NCBI GenBank assembly: GCA_021812735.1
Contig: JAKAMV010000701.1
Coordinates: forward strand, 1 to 5,430
Length of the DNA: 5,430 bases
Direction of reading: 5' to 3'
From: Chloroflexota bacterium
GTDB taxonomy: Bacteria; Chloroflexota; Limnocylindria; Limnocylindrales; CSP1-4
Shown here: positions 1 through 5,153 of the stretch, one piece after another
Layout of the letters: every line of letters starts with the position of its first letter
Numbering within the stretch: position 1 is the first letter of the stretch
The notes under the pieces: model-generated
What the model was told of the DNA's origin: nothing
Databases searched by the model: none
What the model saw: only the letters and a program-made list of their open reading frames with translations
Translations under genes and position numbers: made by a program

Positions 1-2
1 CC

Positions 3-134
3 TGGGACGAGCTGGACGACCCGGACCTGCGGCCCGACCGCTGGACGATCCGGACGATCCTCGAGCGCGTGGCCAAGCGCGGCGACCTGTGGGCGGACCT
101 GCCCGGAGACCGACAGGCGTTGCCGTGGCTCTAG
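3..134 (+). CDS. LigD-type polymerase (primase-polymerase) domain protein, C-terminal end only
   Basis: This is the last 43 codons of a gene that begins before the window; frame 3 is open from the first base to a TAG at 132-134. It begins WDELDDPDLRPDRWTIRTIL and ends ALPWL. The WDEL-x2-P-x-LRPDRWT-x-RT block followed by an L-x-R-x2-x2-GDLWADL stretch is the characteristic end of the LigD polymerase domain, the archaeo-eukaryotic primase-like enzyme that fills in broken ends during bacterial Ku/LigD non-homologous end joining. The protein stops soon after this block, so it is either a stand-alone polymerase-domain protein or a LigD with the polymerase domain last. The catalytic aspartates lie outside the window, so activity cannot be judged. 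Family assignment rests on recognition of this short tail. Confidence 0.72.
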   Translation, partial: WDELDDPDLRPDRWTIRTILERVAKRGDLWADLPGDRQALPWL

Positions 135-182
135 GATCCTCCGTGCTGCGCGCCCGCACTGCGGCGACGACGCCCCACCGGC

Positions 183-188
183 GACAAT
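183..188 (+). promoter_or_regulatory. Possible -10 box of the FAD-oxidoreductase gene
   Basis: GACAAT sits 8 bases before the in-frame GTG at 197, which is about where a transcript would begin, so the mRNA may be leaderless. The longer string ACAATCG also occurs just upstream of the phosphoesterase gene (5200-5206). No clear -35 hexamer is visible. This is a visual match only. Confidence 0.3.
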
Positions 189-196
189 CGGGCCAT

Positions 197-1597
197 GTGT
201 CCGCCAGCCCGACCCCACCGATGAGACCGGCCGCCGTCGCCGGTCTCGCAGCGGCGATCTCGGGCGATGTGCTCGCGCCGGACCACCCCGCGTTCTATGG
301 CACCAGCGCCGTCACTCAGCTGGCGCGCCCGGCGCGACCCGCGCTCATCGTCCGACCCGCGTGCGCTGCGGATGTCGCGCGCGCGATCGCGTTCGCGCGC
401 GAGGAGGGGCTCGTCATCGCCGTGCGGGGCGGCGGGCACAGCTCGGCGGGCCACGGCACGGGCGACGGCGTGATGGTGATCGACACGCGCGACCTGCGCC
501 ACCTCTCGGTTGACCCGACAGCCCGACGGCTGCGGGCGGGTGCCGGCCTGCTGGCGCGGGAGGTGGTCGCGGCCGCGCACGAGCACGGGCTGACGGTGCC
601 ACTGGGCGACAGCGGGAGCGTGGGGGTCGCGGGGATCACCCTGGGCGGCGGGTTCGGCTACCTCTCCCGGCAGCACGGCCTCACCGTGGACCGCCTCGTC
701 TCGGCCGACCTCGTGACCGCGGACGGCCGCCTCGTCACGGCCTCGGCCGACTCGGAACCCGATCTGTTCTGGGCGATCCGCGGCGGTGGCGGGAACTTCG
801 GCGTGGTGACCTCGCTCGATTTCGACATGGTCGAGGCGGGGACGGTGCACGGCGGAGCGCTCGTGCTCCCGGCCAGCCGGGACGTGCTGCGCGGGGTCGC
901 GCCGCTGGCGGGCGCAGCTCCGCGGGAACTGGGCGTCATCGCCAGCCTCATGCCCGCGCCGCGTGCGCCATTCATGCCGCCGGACGCGGTCGGGCGGCCC
1001 GTCGTGCTTGTGGTGGGCGTCTACAACGGCGATCGCGCCGCGGGCGAGGCCGCGTGGGCGCCGTTCCGCGCCCTGGCGAGGCCGATCGCCGACACCGTCG
1101 GGCCGATGCCGTACCACGACGTCTATCGGCTCGCCCCGGGTGGCCCGCCCGCTGCCAGCGTGAGCCGCTCTGCGTTCGTCGAGGTCGTTGACGACGTGGT
1201 GGTTGACGCCCTGCGAGAGGCGTACGCGAGTGCGCCCGGCACGCGGGCGATGGTCCAGCTTCGGGTCCTCGGAGGGGCGATCGGCGACCGGCCGGGCGAG
1301 GCGACCGCGTACGCGCACCGGGCGGCGCCCGCGCACGTGCTGGCGACCGCGACGGCGCCATCACCCGAATCGCTGGGCCCGTGCGAGGCTTGGGCCGACG
1401 ACCTGCTCGGTGCGCTGCGGTCCCGATCGATTGGCGCGTACGTGAACTTCCTGGAGGACGAGGGCGAGGCGCGGGTCCGCGAGGCCTATCCAGCCCGCAC
1501 CTACCGGCGGCTGGCCGCGGCGAAGGCCGCCTGGGATCCCGACAACGTGTTCCGCCGGAACCACAACATCCGACCGGTTGTCGCTCGCGCCGATTGA
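197..1597 (+). CDS. FAD-binding PCMH/BBE-family oxidoreductase
   Basis: A 466-residue flavoprotein of the berberine-bridge-enzyme/6-hydroxynicotine-oxidase type, normal length for the family. Numbered from the GTG at 197, the PCMH-type FAD domain spans about 45-210. It contains RGGGHS (77-82), whose His81 is the expected covalent 8-alpha FAD attachment, VGVAGITLGGGFG (142-154) and RGGGGNFGVV (195-204). The C-terminal BBE domain is about 415-460 (YVNF, then WDPDNVFRRNHNIRP). Ser139 occupies the position of the Cys that gives the second flavin bond in bicovalent members, so a single His link is predicted. Such enzymes oxidise alcohols, amines or sugars; the substrate cannot be read here. There is no signal peptide. 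The frame is open back to GTG 89, but that part overlaps the previous gene and lacks family features. GTG 197 or ATG 221 are the credible starts, and neither has a Shine-Dalgarno. It stands alone, with its end facing the ferredoxin gene. Confidence 0.93.
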   Translation: MSASPTPPMRPAAVAGLAAAISGDVLAPDHPAFYGTSAVTQLARPARPALIVRPACAADVARAIAFAREEGLVIAVRGGGHSSAGHGTGDGVMVIDTRDLRHLSVDPTARRLRAGAGLLAREVVAAAHEHGLTVPLGDSGSVGVAGITLGGGFGYLSRQHGLTVDRLVSADLVTADGRLVTASADSEPDLFWAIRGGGGNFGVVTSLDFDMVEAGTVHGGALVLPASRDVLRGVAPLAGAAPRELGVIASLMPAPRAPFMPPDAVGRPVVLVVGVYNGDRAAGEAAWAPFRALARPIADTVGPMPYHDVYRLAPGGPPAASVSRSAFVEVVDDVVVDALREAYASAPGTRAMVQLRVLGGAIGDRPGEATAYAHRAAPAHVLATATAPSPESLGPCEAWADDLLGALRSRSIGAYVNFLEDEGEARVREAYPARTYRRLAAAKAAWDPDNVFRRNHNIRPVVARAD

Positions 1598-1679
1598 CCG
1601 GCCTGCGCGAGCGGGCCGCGGCGCGCACCTCGCGGCGTGGCGGCGGGCACCCTCGCGGCGCACGGTCAGCGGCGCACGG
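1598..1679. other. Convergent intergenic gap
   Basis: An 82-bp, very GC-rich space between the ends of the oxidoreductase gene and the minus-strand operon. CGCGAG (1606-1611) can pair with CTCGCG (1629-1634) around a 17-base loop, which could help end transcription from either side. There is no T-run on either strand, so this is not a classical intrinsic terminator. The remainder is taken up by direct repeats. Confidence 0.4.
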
Positions 1680-1688
1680 TCAGCGGCG
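1656..1688. repeat. 14-bp tandem repeat, about 2.4 copies
   Basis: CGGCGCACGGTCAG occurs at 1656-1669 and again, identical, at 1670-1683, followed by CGGCG (1684-1688). The ferredoxin stop codon (TGA, read leftward from 1682) lies in the second copy, so the repeat straddles the gene end. A related direct repeat, CTCGCGGCG, occurs at 1629-1637 and 1652-1660 in the same gap. Confidence 0.8.
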
Positions 1689-2057
1689 GCGCGTCGGGTC
1701 GGGGCCGCGCTTGGGTGGCCGGTTCGCGGGTCGTGGCGGCCAGGGCGGCATTCCCTCCATCCGGTCGAGCCGGGTCTCGGGCCGACGGGCGGCAAACACC
1801 GTCGGGGGTGGAGTGTCGGCCTCCCGCGCACGCGCGACCTTGACCAGCCGGAGCGCGAGGACAGGACAGCCGTCCACCGCCCGCTTGGCGAGGTCGAGCA
1901 GGTGCGCGGGCACGTTGCCGGGCGCGAGGATGGGATAGCCCCACTCGTCGAGGTCGATCCCCTCGGGCAGCAGCTCGGCGCACGCCCCGTAGGCGTCGCA
2001 GGCAATGCGGTCGATCTCGATGCGGTACCCCGAATCGACCACACGGCGCCCGCTCAC
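1680..2057 (-). CDS. [3Fe-4S]-type ferredoxin with Pro/Arg-rich C-terminal extension
   Basis: A 125-residue protein whose first 75 residues are a single-cluster ferredoxin, a small cytoplasmic electron carrier. Cys20 and Cys26 (CDAYGAC) and Cys64 (in GCPVLAL) give the C-x5-C...C-P pattern of the actinobacterial P450-type [3Fe-4S] ferredoxins. Tyr23 fills the variable position where a [4Fe-4S] protein would have its second Cys. The start is GTG 2057, overlapping the stop of the NuoF-like gene by GTGA; GAGGGT seven bases upstream is a usable ribosome site. Residues 76-125 form an unusual basic, proline-rich tail with no Cys, absent from ordinary 60-80 residue family members. Its codons end in G/C less often (about 82% against 92% for the domain, hand count), and its stop lies in a tandem repeat. 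It is last in the operon, so its likely partner is the NuoF-like protein or the cytochrome. Confidence 0.88.
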   Translation of the reverse strand: MSGRRVVDSGYRIEIDRIACDAYGACAELLPEGIDLDEWGYPILAPGNVPAHLLDLAKRAVDGCPVLALRLVKVARAREADTPPPTVFAARRPETRLDRMEGMPPWPPRPANRPPKRGPDPTRRR

Positions 2058-3301
2058 TGGACGACCCTCGCACCCTGTCGGACCGAGCAGCGGCGATGGT
2101 GCTGGTGCGACGTCCAGTCGGCCTCGTACACGCGGAGCGAGGTCGCGAGCAGGGCCGTCGTGCCGTCGGGCAGCCGGCATGCGCCGCGCCCGGCGAGCGA
2201 CTGGCTCCAGCCGCGGAGCCGGGCGAGGTCGTCCTGGTGCGGCTGCCCTGTGGCCACGCGCGCCGAGGCATCGGCGATCGCGCGCAGCCCGAAGACGCAG
2301 GGCCCGCACTGCGCGGCGCTCGAGCCCGCCATGTAGTCCATGATCCGCGCGGTCGTCGTGACGCCGCACGCTTCGTCGCCCAGGAACGCCACGACGCCCG
2401 CGCCGAACGCGGCGCCGTCGCAGCGCATGGCCACCGGGTCGAGCGGTAGCCTCCACGCGTTCGCGCCCGCGACGATCGTGCCGAAGTAACCGCCGAGCAG
2501 CACGGGGCTCCCGACCGATGCGCTCACGCCGCTCCATTCGGCGAGCTCGCCGACCGTGGTGCCGAGGTCGATCTCGAGCACGCCCGGCCGCATCCCGCCG
2601 GTCACGGTGACCAGCGCCGTGCCGCGGGTCTCGGCGCGCCCCGCCTCGCGGTACCAGGCGTCGCCGTACCGCGCGATCAGCGCTGCGTGGGCCAGGCTCT
2701 CGACGTTCTGGACCAGGGTGGGACGGCCCGCGACGCCCTTCTCGTAGGGTCGGGGCGGGACCGTCGTGGGCCGGGGGTCGCCAGCGTTGACGAAGTGGAC
2801 GGCGGCGGACTCCTCGCCGGCGAGGTACGACACGGGCGGCGTGACCAGGGTCGTGGGGACGCGCGGGAGGCGGCCTGGCGTGCGGCCGGCCGCGCGCTCC
2901 GCCAGGGCGCGCTCCAGGGCGGCGCGCGCCTCGGCGTGCTCGGAGCCCACGTACAGGACCGCCCGCCTCGCGCCGACGGCCTCCGCGGCCAGCTCCAGCC
3001 CGTCGAGCACAAGGTGCGGCCGTGAGGCCATCAGGACGCGATCCTTGTGCGAGAGCGGCTCGCCCTCGGCGCCGTTGGCCAGCACCACCGCCTCGCCCTT
3101 GGCGCGCCCGGCCACGGACCCCCACTTGCGCCCGACGGGGAAACCGGCCCCGCCGCGGCCGAGGAGGCCCGCGGCGTCGAGCATCGCGATGAGGTGGGCG
3201 CGATCCGCGCGGCCCGGCAGGTCGCCCAGCCGCGCCAGGTGATCGGCGAGGGTCTCCGCGCCGGCAGCCGTCGACGGCCCCGAGAGCAGGCGGGCAGTCA
3301 T
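2054..3301 (-). CDS. NuoF-like NADH dehydrogenase-type flavin/Fe-S protein
   Basis: A 415-residue homologue of complex I subunit NuoF (51 kDa), which takes electrons from NADH to FMN and an Fe-S cluster. NuoF landmarks in order: GRGGAGFPVGRKW (48-60), the FMN/NADH glycine-rich loop; NGAEGEP (76-82) and HKDR (85-88); YLAGEESA (159-166), matching YICGEE; RPTLVQNVES (193-202); an SLBB-like beta-grasp segment around 228-260; and a C-terminal cluster region QCGPC (331-335) with Cys375 40 residues on. NuoF normally has C-x2-C-x2-C plus a distal Cys; here the first is Ala329, leaving Cys332, Cys335 and Cys375. There is no nuoE, nuoG or other complex I gene nearby, so this is a stand-alone relative, probably serving the adjacent ferredoxin and cytochrome. 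The ATG overlaps the upstream stop by ATGA, fixing the start and implying translational coupling. Use of NADH rather than NADPH is inferred from the family. Confidence 0.9.
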   Translation of the reverse strand: MTARLLSGPSTAAGAETLADHLARLGDLPGRADRAHLIAMLDAAGLLGRGGAGFPVGRKWGSVAGRAKGEAVVLANGAEGEPLSHKDRVLMASRPHLVLDGLELAAEAVGARRAVLYVGSEHAEARAALERALAERAAGRTPGRLPRVPTTLVTPPVSYLAGEESAAVHFVNAGDPRPTTVPPRPYEKGVAGRPTLVQNVESLAHAALIARYGDAWYREAGRAETRGTALVTVTGGMRPGVLEIDLGTTVGELAEWSGVSASVGSPVLLGGYFGTIVAGANAWRLPLDPVAMRCDGAAFGAGVVAFLGDEACGVTTTARIMDYMAGSSAAQCGPCVFGLRAIADASARVATGQPHQDDLARLRGWSQSLAGRGACRLPDGTTALLATSLRVYEADWTSHQHHRRCSVRQGARVVQ

Positions 3302-3897
3302 CGACGGTTCGCCCGCCGCGTCGCGTCCTCCCAGGACGAGGTCAGCACGGTGTCCTCGAGGCGCCCGCGGCCGGCGTCCCAGACCGAGATGCGGAAGAGC
3401 AGGCACGCCCCCGCCGTGCCCAGGCAGATCCCGCCGATCGCGAGCATCCACAGGGACCCGGCGTCGCTCCCGGCCAGGAAGCTGTGCGCAAGCGCGAGCG
3501 GCCACATCGCGTAGCTCGTCCAGTGGATCGCGCGCCACAGGCGCTGCGGCATGTGCGCGCGCAGCAGGCCCGTGATGATCAGTGCGACGAACAGGTACAT
3601 CGAGACCACGCCCAGCGCGACGGGCAGCGGTCGATAGGCGGAGACGAGCGGGACGAACGCGGCGGACCAGCCGAGCTTGGCAAAGGGGTCGAGCACCGCG
3701 CTCACGACGTGGACCGCGTTGAACACGATCGCGAGCAGCGAGATGCGGCGGTGCATCTCGAGGTTGAGGAACCTGGGCCAGGTCTCGTGCCAGAACCGCG
3801 CGACGGTCAGGAGGCCGAAGCACACGGACGCCGTGATCATCACCAGGGAGACGATCCCGGAGCCGCGGGCGACGAACCAGAGGAACTGGTCAAACAT
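3298..3897 (-). CDS. Ferric-reductase-like transmembrane cytochrome b
   Basis: A 199-residue membrane protein of the ferric-reductase-like transmembrane family (PF01794 type), which carries electrons across the membrane through heme b. Five hydrophobic segments are visible at about 5-30, 47-70, 92-113, 125-143 and 148-170. His49/His63 and His125/His138 are spaced 14 and 13 residues apart in two separate helices, the usual arrangement for two stacked hemes. It lacks the FAD and NAD-binding domains of full ferric reductases or NADPH oxidases, so electrons must come from or go to another protein; the NuoF-like protein and ferredoxin encoded next are obvious candidates. AGGAG lies 13 bases before the ATG, rather far but usable. 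The stop overlaps the next start (ATGA). The cytoplasmic C-terminus after residue 172 is hydrophilic. The terminal acceptor (ferric iron, a quinone or an extracytoplasmic protein) is unknown. Confidence 0.88.
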   Translation of the reverse strand: MFDQFLWFVARGSGIVSLVMITASVCFGLLTVARFWHETWPRFLNLEMHRRISLLAIVFNAVHVVSAVLDPFAKLGWSAAFVPLVSAYRPLPVALGVVSMYLFVALIITGLLRAHMPQRLWRAIHWTSYAMWPLALAHSFLAGSDAGSLWMLAIGGICLGTAGACLLFRISVWDAGRGRLEDTVLTSSWEDATRRANRR

Positions 3898-3940
3898 GGG
3901 GGTGGGCTGACTCCTGGGCAGCGCTGCAGGGCGCGACGGC

Positions 3941-3959
3941 GCGGCGGGCTGGCCGCCGC
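3941..3959 (-). other. Intercistronic hairpin between the small TM gene and the cytochrome gene
   Basis: GCGGCGG (3941-3947) and CCGCCGC (3953-3959) form a perfect 7-bp all-GC stem with a 5-base loop. It lies 10 bases past the small gene's stop and about 40 bases before the cytochrome start. There is no T-run on the transcribed side, so it could be a partial terminator, an RNA-processing or stability element, or chance in GC-rich DNA. Confidence 0.35.
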
Positions 3960-3969
3960 AGAATGGGCC

Positions 3970-4317
3970 TCAGGAGCCGCCGCTGGTCACGTGCGACCGG
4001 CGAACGGAGGTCGTGGGCGGGGTGACCCGCTGACCACCGAACAGCGGGCTGACGTTCGCGCCCTGCCCCGCCGAGCCCGCTCCAGTGAACGGCTGCTGGA
4101 GCAGCGGTTGATCGTCGCCACCCTGATCGGAGCCGAAGTGGGTTGGCGGGGGCGTGGCGTTGGCCGCGTTCGCGGTGCCGGTGTAGGTCAGCGCAGCGGC
4201 ATAGCCGAACGCGCCCGTGGCGGCGAGGCCGAGCACCGCCGCTCCCAGCGTCATCGACTGCAGGCGGCGATCCGAGCGGTTGCGGGTCTGGACGCGGGTG
4301 GGAATGGTCGGGTTCAC
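3970..4317 (-). CDS. Small single-TM or secreted protein of unknown function, first gene of the electron-transfer operon
   Basis: I do not recognise this 115-residue protein. It has an arginine-rich N-terminus (Arg8, 12, 14, 17, 18), one hydrophobic segment at about 21-45, then TGTANAANATPPP and a low-complexity Gly/Gln/Pro/Ser/Thr tail ending SGGS. This reads as either an N-in membrane anchor with its tail outside or a signal peptide with a possible AxA cleavage site near residues 51-54. No Cys or heme motif is present. An in-frame ATG lies at 4353, but the 12 codons from it (CTT, AAA, GAA, AGA, GCA, GTT among them) end in G/C only half the time, while those from GTG 4317 follow the genome's style; GTG 4317 also sits downstream of a plausible promoter. 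It lies 72 bp before the cytochrome gene on the same strand, so it is probably the operon's first gene and may encode its extracytoplasmic partner. Confidence 0.68.
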   Translation of the reverse strand: MNPTIPTRVQTRNRSDRRLQSMTLGAAVLGLAATGAFGYAAALTYTGTANAANATPPPTHFGSDQGGDDQPLLQQPFTGAGSAGQGANVSPLFGGQRVTPPTTSVRRSHVTSGGS

Positions 4318-4348
4318 AACTGCCAGTCTCGCCTTGGATTCTTTGGCA

Positions 4349-4354
4349 AGCATG
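4349..4354 (-). promoter_or_regulatory. Possible -10 box of the electron-transfer operon
   Basis: On the minus strand this reads CATGCT, one base from the TATGCT box of the divergent DUF1684 gene. Transcription would start near 4342, giving a leader of about 25 bases before GTG 4317. It would also place ATG 4353 upstream of the transcript, in agreement with the codon-use argument for the start. AAGGCGAG, 10 bases before the GTG, is a weak ribosome site. Confidence 0.4.
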
Positions 4355-4361
4355 ACAGCCC

Positions 4362-4383
4362 AGATGAGGATCCTCACAGGATC
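4362..4383 (-). promoter_or_regulatory. 11-bp direct repeat, candidate response-regulator operator
   Basis: Reading the minus strand, GATCCTGTGAG (4383-4373) is followed directly by GATCCTCATCT (4372-4362). The shared GATCCT is repeated exactly 11 bases apart, one helical turn. The second repeat ends 7 bases before the CATGCT box, so it covers the -35 position. This is the geometry of OmpR/PhoB-type activator sites. The same DNA also contains the perfect palindrome TGAGGATCCTCA (4365-4376) and the inverted pair GATCCT/AGGATC (4369-4374 and 4378-4383), so a dimeric repressor site is an alternative. No regulator gene is in the window. Confidence 0.45.
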
Positions 4384-4540
4384 GCCCGGCGAGCCCACGG
4401 AAGCGCCTCCGCGTGACGTGATCCCCGTTGAGGGGCAACAGCCGCCGGGGCGACTCGTCGACCGCCGGGCGACGCCGGCTTTCGCTGTCGCCTGGCCGGG
4501 GGTGGGGTCGGCATCGGCATCCCCTCTCGGCGTGCTCGAC

Positions 4541-4546
4541 TATGCT
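4541..4546 (+). promoter_or_regulatory. Probable -10 box of the DUF1684 gene
   Basis: TATGCT stands out in very GC-rich DNA. It would place the transcript start near 4553 with a 35-base leader containing the ribosome site GAGAGGA (4578-4584). No good -35 hexamer is visible at the usual distance. Confidence 0.5.
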
Positions 4547-4587
4547 CTGGGCCGATCCCCCGCTCTCCGTTCCCCCTGAGAGGAACC

Positions 4588-5136
4588 ATGGCCGACGTCA
4601 ACGTCCGCGCCCATCTGATCCGCGCGATCGAGGCAGAGCGCGCGGCCAAGGACGACGCGTTCCGGCGCTCGCCCCAAAGCCCCATTCCCGCCGAGCGCCG
4701 CGACACGTTCACCGGGCTCGCGTACTTCCCGGTCGACCCTGCCTACCGACGCGAGGGCGTCGCGCTCAGCCCGTACGAAGGCGACGGCCCCGAGGCGTTC
4801 CTCATGCCCACCTCGACCGACGAGATGCGTCGCGCCTGGCGTGCCGGCACGTTCCGCTTCGAGCTGAGCGGACAGCCGCTGTCGCTCGTCGCCTATGACC
4901 TCGGCAACGGGTCGCTGTTCGTCCCGTTCCAGGACGCCACCAGCGGCGGCGAGACGTACGGCGCGGGCCGCTATCTCGATCTGGAGCCGGAGCTCGACGG
5001 GACCTTCACGCTCGACTTCAACCTCGCCTACTTCCCGTACTGCGCCTACTCGCCCGACTACTCGTGCCCGCTGACCCCGGCCGAGAATCGGTTGCCGGTG
5101 CGGGTCGAGGCAGGAGAGCGGCTGCCGCCGGCCTGA
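4588..5136 (+). CDS. DUF1684 domain-containing protein
   Basis: A 182-residue soluble protein that I recognise as DUF1684, a bacterial family without an assigned biochemical role. The family's hallmark segments are all present: an N-terminal helical stretch leading to DDAFRRSPQSPIPAE (22-36), GLAYFPVDPAYR (43-54), SLFVPFQDATSG (109-120), GETYGAGRYLDLE (121-133), DFNLAYFPYCAYSP (143-156) and SCPLTPAENRLPVRV (159-173). The Cys152 and Cys160 pair, Asp143, Asn145 and the GxETYGxGRY loop look like a conserved active or binding site. There is no signal peptide or membrane segment, so it should be cytoplasmic. The start is ATG 4588, with GAGAGGA immediately upstream. It is transcribed divergently from the electron-transfer operon, sharing its regulatory region, and is followed by a separate promoter, so it is probably monocistronic. 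A functional link to the operon is not supported beyond proximity. Confidence 0.92.
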   Translation: MADVNVRAHLIRAIEAERAAKDDAFRRSPQSPIPAERRDTFTGLAYFPVDPAYRREGVALSPYEGDGPEAFLMPTSTDEMRRAWRAGTFRFELSGQPLSLVAYDLGNGSLFVPFQDATSGGETYGAGRYLDLEPELDGTFTLDFNLAYFPYCAYSPDYSCPLTPAENRLPVRVEAGERLPPA

Positions 5137-5153
5137 GCGGGAGGAACTGATAG

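Larger units (their letters stand above)
4318..4587. other. Divergent intergenic regulatory region
   Basis: The 270 bp between the leftward operon and the rightward DUF1684 gene. The left part holds the direct repeats and -10-like box for the operon; the right part holds the TATGCT box and ribosome site for DUF1684. Between them are CCCC-GTTGA-GGGG (4423-4435), a small hairpin, the spaced repeat CCGCCGGG (4442-4449 and 4462-4469, 20 bp apart) and the inverted pair GGCGAC/GTCGCC (4468-4473 and 4487-4492). No coding sequence was seen. Confidence 0.6.

Noticed and set aside
89..196. Oxidoreductase start at GTG 89
   Set aside because: The extra 36 residues overlap the end of the LigD-type gene and are Arg/Thr/Ala-rich with no family match; the resulting 502 residues exceed the family's usual length.
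131..1336. Long minus-strand open frame opposite the oxidoreductase gene
   Set aside because: It is Arg/Pro/His-rich and low-complexity, has no family features, and lies antisense to a clear gene; long antisense frames are expected at this GC content.
1680..3301. NuoF-like and ferredoxin genes as part of respiratory complex I
   Set aside because: No other nuo subunit gene is adjacent, the cluster cysteines differ, and the neighbour is a ferric-reductase-like cytochrome, not a complex I gene.
3302..3823. Long N-terminal extension of the NuoF-like frame into the cytochrome gene
   Set aside because: The homology begins at ATG 3301, which overlaps the cytochrome stop by ATGA; the upstream part is an Arg-rich out-of-frame reading of the cytochrome.
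4318..4353. ATG 4353 as the start of the small TM protein
   Set aside because: The 12 added codons have atypical A/T-ending codons, lack a ribosome site, and overlap the likely -10 box and transcript start; kept only as a less likely alternative.
3484..4416. 310-codon plus-strand open frame across the cytochrome and small TM genes
   Set aside because: Arg/Glu/Asp-rich composition without domains, overlapping two genes with membrane segments and conserved His residues; it is a shadow frame.
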